The translations under genes were made by a program, and so were the position numbers. Under the pieces are notes generated by a model, which did no database searches, had not been told where the DNA came from, and saw only the letters and a list, made by a program, of their open reading frames with translations. Shown piece by piece: positions 1 to 6,984 of a DNA stretch of 9,379 bases. Each line of letters begins with the position of its first letter. Position 1 is the stretch's first letter. Source of the DNA: Bacteroidales bacterium UBA3824 (GTDB taxonomy: Bacteria > Bacteroidota > Bacteroidia > Bacteroidales > UBA3824); NCBI GenBank assembly GCA_002393195.1, contig DGIK01000163.1, forward strand, positions 1 to 9,379. Reading direction: 5' to 3'.

Positions 1-176
1 GGATGAGTGTCGGCTTCCATCCGTTGCACTCGTGGTGGTTGGCGGCGTTGTATGCTGTGATGTGCGTGTTGCCATACGAAAAATTGGGCTGGAAATGGTG
101 GCTGAGGGCTGTTGGGATTGGGTTGACGCTTCATATCCTGACCGACTGGCAGGATTATGTTTTGTGGAAAATCTGA
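1..176 (+). CDS. C-terminal end of a DUF6122-like small membrane protein (5' end outside window)
   Basis: Reading frame 3 is open from the left edge to a TGA at 174-176. It gives about 57 residues rich in Trp and Leu, including GFHPLHSWWLAALYA near the start and IGLTLHILTDWQDYVLW at the end. The HPLHS and LHxLTD signatures with hydrophobic stretches between them match, from memory, the C-terminal half of the DUF6122 family, short Bacteroidota membrane proteins of unknown function. An ATG lies at 3-5, but the family's N-terminal half (an HxxxDLDHL-type segment) would lie upstream, so the gene is probably cut by the window edge. A competing frame from 32 to 247 translates to a composition unlike any membrane or soluble family I recognise, and I treat it as a shadow. 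No function beyond membrane location can be given. Confidence 0.68.
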   Translation, partial: MSVGFHPLHSWWLAALYAVMCVLPYEKLGWKWWLRAVGIGLTLHILTDWQDYVLWKI

Positions 177-208
177 TTTTTTTGAAAATTATTGGCTGCA
201 AAGTTCTA

Positions 209-234
209 TTTGTTAACAAAATGTTATATTTTTG
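209..234 (+). promoter_or_regulatory. Possible Bacteroidota promoter for the GNAT gene
   Basis: TATTTTTG at 227-234 fits the Bacteroidota -7 element TAnnTTTG exactly. A TTTG at 209-212 could be the -33 element, but the 14-bp spacing is shorter than the usual 19-21 bp, so only the -7 box is well supported. Transcription would start near 241, leaving a leader of about 30 nt before the ATG at 273. Confidence 0.4.
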
Positions 235-272
235 TCGTCCGAAATAGAATCAAAATTATAAAGACATAAAAA

Positions 273-812
273 ATGCTTGATATAATACGCATCATACGCG
301 CCGGAGAGGACGCGCTCAAATATGCCGACGATGTTTCGGCGATGATTGACGAGGCTGCAAAGTCAAAAAATTCGGGTCTCGCGCACCGCACGCCTGAATA
401 CATCCGTCAAAAAATCCGCGAGGGCAAGGCTGTGATTGCTTTTGTCAACGGCGAGGTGGCGGGTTTCTGTTATATTGCGACGTGGCAGGGCGGCGAGTTT
501 GTGTCGCACTCTGGGCTTATCGTCTCTCCAAAATTCCGTGGCAGGGGGCTCGCAACAGCCATCAAGAAGGAGTGTTTTCTCCTCAGTCGCGACAAGTATC
601 CGAAGGCGAAGATTTTTGGCCTCACGACAAGTCCCGCCGTTATGCGCATCAACACTGAACTCGGTTATGTGCCCGTTACATTCCCCGAATTGACTACGGA
701 CGAGGAGTTTTGGAAGGGTTGCGAGACGTGTGCAAATTTCGACATCTTGCAGCGCACCAAGCGGTTCAACTGCCTTTGCACAGGAATGGTGTTTGACCCA
801 AACAGAAATTGA
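273..812 (+). CDS. GNAT-family acyltransferase, arginine-cluster type (putative glutamate N-acyltransferase)
   Basis: This is a 179-residue GCN5-related N-acyltransferase, expected to move an acyl group from acyl-CoA to an amine in the cytoplasm. The acyl-CoA-binding motif A is clear at residues 81-94 (GLIVSP then R89-G-R-G92-L-A94, the R/Q-x-x-G-x-G/A loop). The later segment IFGLTTSPAVMRINTELGY (114-132) and the C-terminal part closely resemble, from memory, a Bacteroidota GNAT commonly next to argG and thought to supply the first acyl-glutamate step of arginine synthesis. Because Bacteroides species use N-succinylornithine transcarbamylase, the donor could be succinyl-CoA or acetyl-CoA; that is inference. 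Four C-terminal cysteines (C150xxC153 and C167xC169) could bind a metal. No arginine gene is visible nearby; the next gene is a peptide transporter 75 bp away. The ATG at 273 is the only sensible start. Confidence 0.82.
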   Translation: MLDIIRIIRAGEDALKYADDVSAMIDEAAKSKNSGLAHRTPEYIRQKIREGKAVIAFVNGEVAGFCYIATWQGGEFVSHSGLIVSPKFRGRGLATAIKKECFLLSRDKYPKAKIFGLTTSPAVMRINTELGYVPVTFPELTTDEEFWKGCETCANFDILQRTKRFNCLCTGMVFDPNRN

Positions 813-820
813 AAATTTTA

Positions 821-847
821 TCGTGATTTCCGTGTGTTCCGTGGTTA
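821..847 (+). repeat. Three imperfect 9-bp tandem repeats between GNAT and transporter genes
   Basis: The units TCGTGATTT, CCGTGTGTT and CCGTGGTTA lie end to end, sharing the core CGTG plus trailing T residues. They sit just after the GNAT stop codon and before the transporter. No hairpin or T-run makes this a terminator. It may be part of a dispersed extragenic repeat, which cannot be judged from one copy. Confidence 0.4.
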
Positions 848-887
848 AATGAAAGAATAACAAGTAATTGCATTAAAATAAAAAAAA

Positions 888-2486
888 ATGGCAAATCAAA
901 AAGGACATCCTGCGGGTCTTTATCTCTTGTTTGTGACGGAGATGGCCGAGAGGTTTAGTTATTATGGAATGAGGGCGTTGTTTGTGCTGTATATGGTATC
1001 GGCATTTTTCAGCAATGAATACGCATCTCAGATTTATGGCTCTTACACGGGTCTGGTGTATCTGACGCCGCTTTTGGGCGGTTATATCGCCGACCGTTAC
1101 TGGGGCAACCGCAAGTCAATCATCGCCGGCGGTATTTTGATGGCGATTGGTCAGTTTCTGATGTTTTTTTCGGCTTGTTTTGTCAAACAGTCGATAATGC
1201 AGGAGGGCGGCGCGATTGATGCGAATGTCGATAATGGTTTTTCATTGTTTCTGATGTTTGCGGGATTGGGATTCCTGATTTTTGGCAATGGTTTTTTCAA
1301 GCCCAACATCTCAACAATGGTGGGCGACCTCTATGAAAAGACCGACAGCCGCAAGGATTCCGCGTTCACGATTTTCTATATGGGCATCAATGTTGGTGCG
1401 TTCATTGCGCCGCTCATTTGCGGTTATTTGGGCGATGGCAACTGGGCTAACCCCGCTAATTTTAAGTGGGGATTTTTCTGCGCGGGCGTTGCGATGGTGC
1501 TTTCGGTGTTTGTGTTCTGGCTGTTGAAAAACAGGTTTTTGAATACTCCTGACGGTCTTGCAATCGGTCTTCCACCGTCTATCAGCGAACTCCGCCACGA
1601 GAAGGATGAGAAGGAGCATCACGTTGAAGGTGAGGAGGTTAAGAACTCACCATTGAGGCTTTGGGGCTGCATTTTGGGTGCTGTAGCGTTGTTCGTCGTG
1701 TTCTCGTTGGGCTCTGAAAGTTTCAATGACTATATCTCGGCGGCGATTTATGCGATTTCGTTGGCGTTGCCGGTGTTCATCATCACCGACCGAGGTCTCT
1801 CTCGCGACGAAAAGAGCCGTATCGGTGTTATTTACATCATTGCGGTGTTTGTGATTTTCTTCTGGTCGGCGTTTGAACAGGCGGGTTCGTCGTTGACGCT
1901 ATTTGCTGAAAATCAGGTGGATCGCACCATTGGCGATTGGACTATGCCCACGACGTGGTTCCAATCCATCAACCCGATTGTGGTTGTATGTTTTGCGCCG
2001 ATTATGGCTATGCTTTGGCAATGGCTCGGCAAGAGGAAAATGGAGCCGTTTTCACCCGCAAAACAGGCGATAGGCTTGATGCTTTTGGCGATTGGTTATG
2101 TGGTGATTGCTTTTGCAACTGACGGCGTTGACAACAATACCAAGGTCTCGATGTGGTGGCTGTTTGCGCTGTATTTCATTCATACGATTGGCGAACTCTC
2201 ACTCTCGCCGATTGGACTCTCGATGGTCAACAAATTGTCGCCGGCGCGTCTTGCGTCGCTGTTGATGGGCGTTTGGTTTATGAGCAATGCCGCCTCAAAC
2301 ATTTTGGCAGGCAATTTGGCGACGCTGTTGCCCGGCACCGACGGTCAGGCAAAGTCGTTTCTCGGATTTCAAATCACCAATCTCACAGAGTTCTTTATGC
2401 TGTTTGCAATAATGGCAGGCGTTGCGTCAGTTGTGCTGTTTGCGCTCTGTCCGTTGCTGAAAAGGATGATGAAGGGAGTGCAGTAG
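888..2486 (+). CDS. Proton-coupled oligopeptide transporter (POT/PTR2 family, major facilitator fold)
   Basis: This 532-residue inner-membrane symporter imports di- and tripeptides with protons. The family proton-coupling motif is intact in helix 1 (E18-M-A-E21-R22-F, then SYYGMR). PTR2 signatures follow: GYIADRYWGNRKS at 65-77, FFKPNIS at 136-142 and FYMGINVGAFIAPLICGYLG at 163-182. The helix-7 glutamate is present in FEQ (E330). Length is in the normal range for Bacteroidota members, with many hydrophobic helices and a charged, probably cytoplasmic loop around residues 235-252 (KDEKEHHVEGEEVK). The start is the ATG at 888 behind an A-rich leader, with no strong Shine-Dalgarno sequence, as is usual in the phylum. 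I did not find a convincing promoter in the 75-bp gap, so it may be read through from the GNAT gene. Substrate preference within the peptide group cannot be read from sequence, so no symbol is given. Confidence 0.95.
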   Translation: MANQKGHPAGLYLLFVTEMAERFSYYGMRALFVLYMVSAFFSNEYASQIYGSYTGLVYLTPLLGGYIADRYWGNRKSIIAGGILMAIGQFLMFFSACFVKQSIMQEGGAIDANVDNGFSLFLMFAGLGFLIFGNGFFKPNISTMVGDLYEKTDSRKDSAFTIFYMGINVGAFIAPLICGYLGDGNWANPANFKWGFFCAGVAMVLSVFVFWLLKNRFLNTPDGLAIGLPPSISELRHEKDEKEHHVEGEEVKNSPLRLWGCILGAVALFVVFSLGSESFNDYISAAIYAISLALPVFIITDRGLSRDEKSRIGVIYIIAVFVIFFWSAFEQAGSSLTLFAENQVDRTIGDWTMPTTWFQSINPIVVVCFAPIMAMLWQWLGKRKMEPFSPAKQAIGLMLLAIGYVVIAFATDGVDNNTKVSMWWLFALYFIHTIGELSLSPIGLSMVNKLSPARLASLLMGVWFMSNAASNILAGNLATLLPGTDGQAKSFLGFQITNLTEFFMLFAIMAGVASVVLFALCPLLKRMMKGVQ

Positions 2487-2492
2487 GAGTTT

Positions 2493-2526
2493 ATAATGCA
2501 TAATTCATAATGCATAATTCATAATT
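2493..2526 (+). repeat. 14-bp tandem repeat, two copies plus a partial third
   Basis: ATAATGCATAATTC occurs at 2493-2506 and again, identically, at 2507-2520, followed by ATAATT at 2521-2526. Each unit contains a self-complementary ATGCAT. The block directly follows the transporter stop codon. Such A+T-rich, ATGCAT-containing spacers are common between Bacteroidota genes; no function is established. Confidence 0.85.
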
Positions 2527-2570
2527 GCCGTCCGGCGGTGGCAGGGAGGGGTTGTGGATTATGCATTTTT
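2509..2570 (+). terminator. Possible terminator or intergenic hairpin after the transporter
   Basis: AATGCATAAT at 2509-2518 is perfectly complementary to ATTATGCATT at 2558-2567, and the second arm runs into a T-run ending at 2571. The 39-nt loop is long and the stem is mostly A-T, so this is a weak candidate. A G-rich stretch in the loop (2536-2557) may form internal structure. Confidence 0.3.
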
Positions 2571-2584
2571 TGCATTAAAATTTT

Positions 2585-2615
2585 TTTGTGGAATCAAGGA
2601 TATTGATTATATTTG
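2585..2615 (+). promoter_or_regulatory. Strong Bacteroidota-type promoter for the four-gene operon
   Basis: TTTG at 2585-2588 and TATATTTG at 2608-2615 match the -33 and -7 elements, with a 19-bp spacer. Transcription should begin near 2622, about 20 nt before the ATG at 2642. This decides the start of the next gene: the GTG at 2588 that would extend the frame upstream lies inside the promoter. Confidence 0.78.
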
Positions 2616-2641
2616 CGGAGAACGTTTTAATAAACAAGACT

Positions 2642-3106
2642 ATGGCATACACTGGCAACATAACGGAATATTCGCCGTCGTATCTTGACGTGATGGCATA
2701 TATACATTCCGCCCCGATTACGTGGGAGGAAAAGAAGGATATTGGCTTGCGTCTCATAGAAGAGACTTCTGAACCTGCATTGAAAGGGGCATACGACAAG
2801 ATTGAAGAACTTAGTCGGCTTGAATCCAATTGGGCGGGCGAAGGTACTTTGCCAATATCGCCAAAAGTTTTGGACAATATAAAAAGAGTCCTTTTTATAT
2901 CCAAAAACAGTGATTGGACGGAATGGATGATAGGTCCTGATGTCAATGCGACGATAGGTTTGCAGTCAAAAACTAACCGTGCGTTAATGAGTCTTGGCAC
3001 AACAGAATTCTCGTATTATGTCAGGAAAAACGGTGAACGAATTGCGGCAAGCCATGTGGATTTTACGCCGGAAGTTTTTTTGGAAACGATGCACAAGATA
3101 ATGTAA
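2642..3106 (+). CDS. Uncharacterised small protein with an NWxGxG motif (first of a two-gene pair)
   Basis: This 154-residue soluble protein has no signal peptide or membrane segment. Its clearest landmark is LESNWAGEGTLPIS (residues 60-73). From memory this is a variant of an NWDGYGA-Pxs motif found in a widespread family of small uncharacterised proteins, usually encoded just before a partner of similar size, as here. An acidic helical segment precedes the motif. The part after it (about 95-154) looks like alternating strands ending in a short helix. The reading frame stays open upstream to a GTG at 2588, but the promoter at 2585-2615 overlaps that extension, so the ATG at 2642 is the start. 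The partner begins 2 bp after the stop, implying translational coupling. Base composition is more A+T-rich than in the transporter. Function is unknown. Confidence 0.8.
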   Translation: MAYTGNITEYSPSYLDVMAYIHSAPITWEEKKDIGLRLIEETSEPALKGAYDKIEELSRLESNWAGEGTLPISPKVLDNIKRVLFISKNSDWTEWMIGPDVNATIGLQSKTNRALMSLGTTEFSYYVRKNGERIAASHVDFTPEVFLETMHKIM

Positions 3107-3108
3107 AA

Positions 3109-3594
3109 ATGAGTTTATTGATTCCAAATACAGAAAAGGTTGCAAGAATATTAGCCAAGAATTGGATTGTCAATGGCATAATTCTTCAAATGGCGTTCAC
3201 CCTGCGTGATAAGGAAACCTATATTTCTGTCAACCGTCCGGCGGTTGCGTCATACGATTCTGATGTAAGGAATTTTGTGGAAACGCATCCTGATTTTTAT
3301 GCCGATGAAAGCAAAACAAAGTATTCTCGTGCCTTGCTCAATGTCGGCGAAATACGGGCTACCAAAGTTTCATTTTCAGGTATCACGTTGAATATTAATG
3401 TGGAAGTGGAGCCACGTGATGTTTTTACAAAATCTCACGCTGGCATTTTCACCCGCCACGAAAACCGCAATGTAAAAACTGGCGATACTCTTTATATCAA
3501 ATCTCTTGACGAAAATATTTCCGCCGATGAAGTGTTGTTGGAAGTGCGTTCAAGATTGGTAGATTTGGCGAAATTGGAGTATTGCGGATTGTAA
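3109..3594 (+). CDS. Uncharacterised small protein, partner of the NWxGxG protein
   Basis: This is a 161-residue cytoplasmic-looking protein with no signal peptide or membrane helix. Recognisable stretches are MAFTLRDKETYISVNRP (28-44) and SHAGIFTRHENRN (109-121). The first resembles, from memory, the AF...E..lSVnR segment seen in second members of the NWDGYGA gene pairs. The His, Arg and Asn residues of the second (H110, R116, H117, N119) would suit binding or catalysis, but I know of no demonstrated activity. The ATG at 3109 follows the previous stop codon by 2 bp, and DUF1848 begins 12 bp after this gene, so all are probably on one transcript. Pair members may form a complex; that is inference from adjacency. 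Confidence 0.78.
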   Translation: MSLLIPNTEKVARILAKNWIVNGIILQMAFTLRDKETYISVNRPAVASYDSDVRNFVETHPDFYADESKTKYSRALLNVGEIRATKVSFSGITLNINVEVEPRDVFTKSHAGIFTRHENRNVKTGDTLYIKSLDENISADEVLLEVRSRLVDLAKLEYCGL

Positions 3595-3606
3595 ATTTGC
3601 AACATT

Positions 3607-4626
3607 ATGGCACAGTGGCAAAAGATAAAAATCACCCGCGAAAACGGTGAAACAGTTGATGCACAAGCCCCGATAATCATTTCGGCGAGCCGCAGCACCG
3701 ACATTCCAGCGTTTTATGCCGATTGGTTTTTCCATCGGCTCAAACAAGGTTATTCGGCGTGGACTAATCCTTTCAACGGCGTAAAGAGTTATGTGTCATA
3801 TAAAAACGCCCGATTCTTTGTTTTTTGGTCAAAAAATCCCAAACCGCTTTTAGACCATATTGACGAATTGAAGAAAATGAATTTTTATATTCAATTCACA
3901 TTAAACGATTATGTTTCAGAAGGTTTAGAAAAAGGTGTGCCGTCGCTTGAAGATAGAATCGAAACCTTCAAACAATTGGTAAAAACCTTTGGCAAAGGTA
4001 GGGTAATTTGGCGTTTTGACCCTCTGATTTTGACCGATAAAATCACCATTGACGATTTGTTGCGCAAGGTTGAAAACATCGGTGACCAACTAAAAAACTA
4101 CACCGAAAAACTTGTATTTAGTTTTGCCGACATCGCTCTTTACAAAAAGGTGAAATCCAATCTCGAAAAAAACAATATCAATTATTCTGAATGGACAGAA
4201 AATCAGATGTTTGAATTTGCAAAAAGTCTATCTGAACTCAACCAAAAATGGCATTTTCAACTTGCCACTTGCGGCGAAAAAATTGATATTTCTCAATTCG
4301 GCATCCAACACAACAAATGTATCGACGACGATTTGATGATACGGTTTGCAAAAAATGACAAAGTTTTGATGGATTATCTTGGAGTTGAGATAGTTAACTC
4401 GCTTTTTGAAGGTGAAAAAATCATCAAGAAAAAAGACAACCGCGACAAAGGTCAACGTCAATTTTGCGGCTGCATAATCAGCAAAGACATCGGCGAATAC
4501 AACACTTGTCCGCACCTGTGCGAATATTGCTATGCGAATACGAGTAAGGAGTTGGCGGTGGAAAATTATAAGCAAGCAAAACAATTAGGTTTAATTTCAG
4601 AAACAATAACGGGAAAATTATGTTAA
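3607..4626 (+). CDS. DUF1848 protein with a C-terminal radical-SAM-like cysteine motif
   Basis: This 339-residue protein belongs to the DUF1848 family. Near the N-terminus it has [20 protein letters not shown] (22-41), followed by NPFN and the FWSKNP block, all typical of the family. At the C-terminus five cysteines are ordered C287xC289, then KDIGEYNT, then C301-PHL-C305-EY-C308-YA. C301-x3-C305-x2-C308 is the spacing of radical S-adenosylmethionine iron-sulfur motifs, though placed at the C-terminal rather than the usual N-terminal end. A 4Fe-4S cluster is plausible and the chemistry is unknown. Length is about normal for the family. The last 7 bases overlap the next gene, so the two are probably translationally coupled and may act together. 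The start ATG at 3607 is 12 bp after the previous stop. Confidence 0.9.
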   Translation: MAQWQKIKITRENGETVDAQAPIIISASRSTDIPAFYADWFFHRLKQGYSAWTNPFNGVKSYVSYKNARFFVFWSKNPKPLLDHIDELKKMNFYIQFTLNDYVSEGLEKGVPSLEDRIETFKQLVKTFGKGRVIWRFDPLILTDKITIDDLLRKVENIGDQLKNYTEKLVFSFADIALYKKVKSNLEKNNINYSEWTENQMFEFAKSLSELNQKWHFQLATCGEKIDISQFGIQHNKCIDDDLMIRFAKNDKVLMDYLGVEIVNSLFEGEKIIKKKDNRDKGQRQFCGCIISKDIGEYNTCPHLCEYCYANTSKELAVENYKQAKQLGLISETITGKLC

Positions 4627-6965
4627 TAGAACAGAAAACAACATACTCATACAAACTCAAATACCTTGAAAATCCGACGTTTGACAAGGTACGCGGCTTT
4701 GCGAAAAGTTTCATTGACGATTTGCCAAAAGAACTCGTTGACGAACTTTATTCGCAACTTGACCGTGGTGTGGTTCAGATAGATTCTGAGCCGCAGATGT
4801 TGGTGTATCTGTATTCGTTTGGCAATATGCACCAAGCAAAACTCAACAAGGCTTTTGAAAATATCCCTGAAATTTTGTTTGACCAACCCGAAATCAACAT
4901 CATCGACTACGGCTGCGGACAAGCCATTGGTACGATGTGTTATGTAGATTTTATAAGACAAAAAGGTGTTTCGCAGAAAGTTAAACGAGTTACATTGATT
5001 GAACCATCTGAAATCTGCCTAAAACGTGCCGCGTTACACGTTTCCGCTTTTTGTCCCGATGCAGATATTGTAACTGTTAATAAAGAGTTTGATGACCTCA
5101 ACGCCGCCGATATTGTTTGCGAAGAAGAAATCCCGACGCTACATATTTTGTCGAATGTGTTGGATTTGGAGTTTGATTTGGATAGATTTGCGGAGTTGAT
5201 AAGCGATAATTTAAAAGGGTATAATCAGTTTGTTTGTGTCGGGCCGTATTTCGGTTTTTCGGACAAAGACAAGCGGATGGGAGAGTTTCGCGCACTTCTA
5301 AGTGGAGAAGAAAATTACAGTGAGTCTTTTGATAAATTTGAACTCAATCCCAATAGACCGTGGACAGCGCAAATCAGATGTTTTTCGGTAGGAGAATTGG
5401 AGGAGGAGTTGTCAACGAAAGTAACGAAAGAAGATATTGAAAATGGGGTTAAAGATGAATTCGGTGTGAATTATAGTAGGGATGGGAATAGGTTGTTGAC
5501 TGGCAATTCTGAATTGAAAAGTTATATTGTTAAGAATGGCACAAAAGTGATTTGTGATGAGGCATTTCGTGTTTGTGCATCTTTACAACAAATAACTATT
5601 CCAAATTCGGTTACGAGTATTGGTTATTTCGCTTTTCAGGGTTGTTATTCTTTACAACAAATTATTATTCCAAATTCGGTAACGAGTATTGGAAATAATC
5701 CTTTTAAAGGATGTTCATTGCTTGCATTGGAAAGTCAGTCATTTCGTTTTGTTGTTGACAATGGGTTATTAATAGATAGAAAAGTAGGGACTTTAATTTC
5801 TTATATTGGTGATAATGAAGAAATTGTTCTTCCTAATTCGGTAACGAGTATTGGTGATTCGGCTTTTGAAGGTTGTTTGTCTTTACAAGAAATTACTATT
5901 CCAAATTCTGTAACAAGTATTGGAGATAGGGCTTTTGATATGTGTAGATCTTTACAACAAATTACTATTTCCAATTCAGTAACGAGTATTGGAAATTCGG
6001 CTTTTGAGATGTGTAGTTCTTTACAACAGATTTCTATTCCAAATTCGGTAACGAGCATTGGAAATTTGGCTTTTTGGATGTGTGAATCTTTGCAACAAAT
6101 TACTATTCCAAATTCGGTAACGAGTATTGAGGTGTCGGCTTTTGAGGATTGTTCATCATTACAACAAATTGTTATCCCTAATTCGGTCACGAGTATTGGC
6201 GAGTCGGCTTTTAGAGGATGTTCATCTTTACATCAAATCACTATTCCAAATTCGGTAACGAGTATTGGGATTAATCCATTTGAAGGATGTTCGTTGCTTA
6301 CATTGGAAAGTCAGTCATTTCGTTTTATTGTTGAAAATGGTTTATTAATAGATAAACAAGAACAGATTATAATTTCCTATGTTGGTAATAATAAAGAGAT
6401 TACCATTCCCAATTCGGTAACGAGTATTGGCGAGTCGGCTTTTAGTGGATGTTCATCTTTACAACAAATAACTATTCCCAATTCGATAACGAGCATAGAA
6501 AAATATTCTTTTTGGGGTTGTAAATCATTACAACAAATAATTATTCCCAATTCGGTAACAAGTATTGGTTATATGGCTTTTGGGGATTGTGAATCATTAC
6601 AACAAATTATTCTTCCCAATTCGGTAACGAGTATTGGTGAAATGGCTTTTAGTGGTTGTGAATCTTTACAACAGATTACTATTCCCAATTCGGTAACGAG
6701 TATTGTAGGTTGGGTTTTTTGTAGTTGTAAATCTTTACAACAAGTTACTATACTAAATTCAGTCGTAAGTATTAAAAGAGATGCTTTTATTTGGTGTGAT
6801 TTATTGCAACAAATCATAATCCCCGAAGGAAGCGAGGAACATTTTAAACAAATGTTGCCGAAAGACTTATGGGACAAATTGTATTATCTGAAAAAAGCGG
6901 TAGATCCGCAATACGCAGAATTACAAGAGGTAGAATCACAAGGAGGAGATGATTTACCGTTTTAA
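4620..6965 (+). CDS. Methyltransferase-like domain fused to a BspA-type leucine-rich repeat array
   Basis: This is a 781-residue, two-part protein. Residues 1-300 contain a class I methyltransferase-like fold: an SAM-binding motif I at [13 protein letters not shown] (93-105), an acidic end of strand 2 at VTLIEPSE (124-131, E128), and later strands at [10 protein letters not shown] (174-183) and [10 protein letters not shown] (204-213). Residues about 301-731 are BspA/Treponema-type LRRs, starting with a degenerate unit and followed by 15 clear ones. The tail from 732 ([16 protein letters not shown], then an acidic end) is the usual cap for such arrays. There is no signal peptide, unlike many surface BspA proteins, so it should be cytoplasmic. 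The ATG at 4620 overlaps the end of DUF1848. The repeat part is much more A+T-rich than the N-terminal part, suggesting separate origins. The LRRs could select a target for the methyltransferase-like domain; that is inference, and the domain could be catalytically inactive. Confidence 0.88.
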   Translation: MLIEQKTTYSYKLKYLENPTFDKVRGFAKSFIDDLPKELVDELYSQLDRGVVQIDSEPQMLVYLYSFGNMHQAKLNKAFENIPEILFDQPEINIIDYGCGQAIGTMCYVDFIRQKGVSQKVKRVTLIEPSEICLKRAALHVSAFCPDADIVTVNKEFDDLNAADIVCEEEIPTLHILSNVLDLEFDLDRFAELISDNLKGYNQFVCVGPYFGFSDKDKRMGEFRALLSGEENYSESFDKFELNPNRPWTAQIRCFSVGELEEELSTKVTKEDIENGVKDEFGVNYSRDGNRLLTGNSELKSYIVKNGTKVICDEAFRVCASLQQITIPNSVTSIGYFAFQGCYSLQQIIIPNSVTSIGNNPFKGCSLLALESQSFRFVVDNGLLIDRKVGTLISYIGDNEEIVLPNSVTSIGDSAFEGCLSLQEITIPNSVTSIGDRAFDMCRSLQQITISNSVTSIGNSAFEMCSSLQQISIPNSVTSIGNLAFWMCESLQQITIPNSVTSIEVSAFEDCSSLQQIVIPNSVTSIGESAFRGCSSLHQITIPNSVTSIGINPFEGCSLLTLESQSFRFIVENGLLIDKQEQIIISYVGNNKEITIPNSVTSIGESAFSGCSSLQQITIPNSITSIEKYSFWGCKSLQQIIIPNSVTSIGYMAFGDCESLQQIILPNSVTSIGEMAFSGCESLQQITIPNSVTSIVGWVFCSCKSLQQVTILNSVVSIKRDAFIWCDLLQQIIIPEGSEEHFKQMLPKDLWDKLYYLKKAVDPQYAELQEVESQGGDDLPF
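5592..6812 (+). repeat. Coding LRR repeat array: 13 units of 69 bp and 2 units of 162 bp
   Basis: Fifteen in-frame units start at 5592. The 23-residue unit reads [11 protein letters not shown] at positions 1-11, then two variable residues, A14-F15, two variable residues, C18, one variable residue and SLQQ at 20-23. The cysteine is kept in all 15. Units begin at 5592 (69 bp), 5661 (162 bp), 5823 (six of 69 bp), 6237 (162 bp) and 6399 (six of 69 bp). At DNA level the stretch AATTCGGTAACGAGTATTGG recurs almost unchanged, silent sites included. Earlier units mostly carry TTCCAAAT and units from 6399 onward mostly TTCCCAAT, indicating separate rounds of amplification. Confidence 0.95.
5661..6812 (+). 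repeat. Higher-order duplication: two tandem 576-bp blocks inside the LRR array
   Basis: Each block is one 54-residue unit followed by six 23-residue units (5661-6236 and 6237-6812). The long units share [16 protein letters not shown] and NGLLID, and align at DNA level with few differences (compare 5697-5780 with 6273-6356). The exact 576-bp spacing suggests block duplication. The paired short units are not obviously more alike than unpaired ones, so later conversion between units, or coincidence, remains possible. Confidence 0.6.
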
Positions 6966-6984
6966 ATATTTGAAATTCACAAAA

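Noticed and set aside
168..184. A-T hairpin with T-run at the end of the membrane-protein gene (AAAAT, CTG loop, ATTTT)
   Set aside because: The stem is five A-T pairs and overlaps the stop codon, too weak to call a terminator.
32..247. Plus-strand frame of 71 codons at the left edge
   Set aside because: It overlaps the DUF6122-like frame, which has clear membrane-protein character and family motifs. The 71-codon translation resembles nothing and its tail runs through the A+T-rich promoter region.
363..863. 166-codon minus-strand frame opposite the GNAT gene
   Set aside because: It is the antisense of a well-recognised GNAT gene with conserved motifs in the sense frame; its translation shows no family features.
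2527..2536. GCCG/CGGC inverted repeat in the spacer after the transporter
   Set aside because: The arms are 4 bp with a 2-nt loop, too small to form a hairpin with those pairs; likely chance.
2588..2641. GTG-initiated 18-codon extension of the NWxGxG protein
   Set aside because: The extension lies within the promoter at 2585-2615 and before the inferred transcription start, so the ATG at 2642 is preferred.
5592..6812. CRISPR array or diversity-generating retroelement target
   Set aside because: The repeats are coding, 69 bp, contiguous and in frame, without unique spacers. No reverse transcriptase, template repeat or cas gene lies in the window.
5801..6877. Two long minus-strand frames (5801-6190 and 6569-6877) opposite the LRR array
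   Set aside because: The 69-bp unit is a multiple of three, so any frame without a stop in one unit stays open through the array. These are periodic shadows, not genes.
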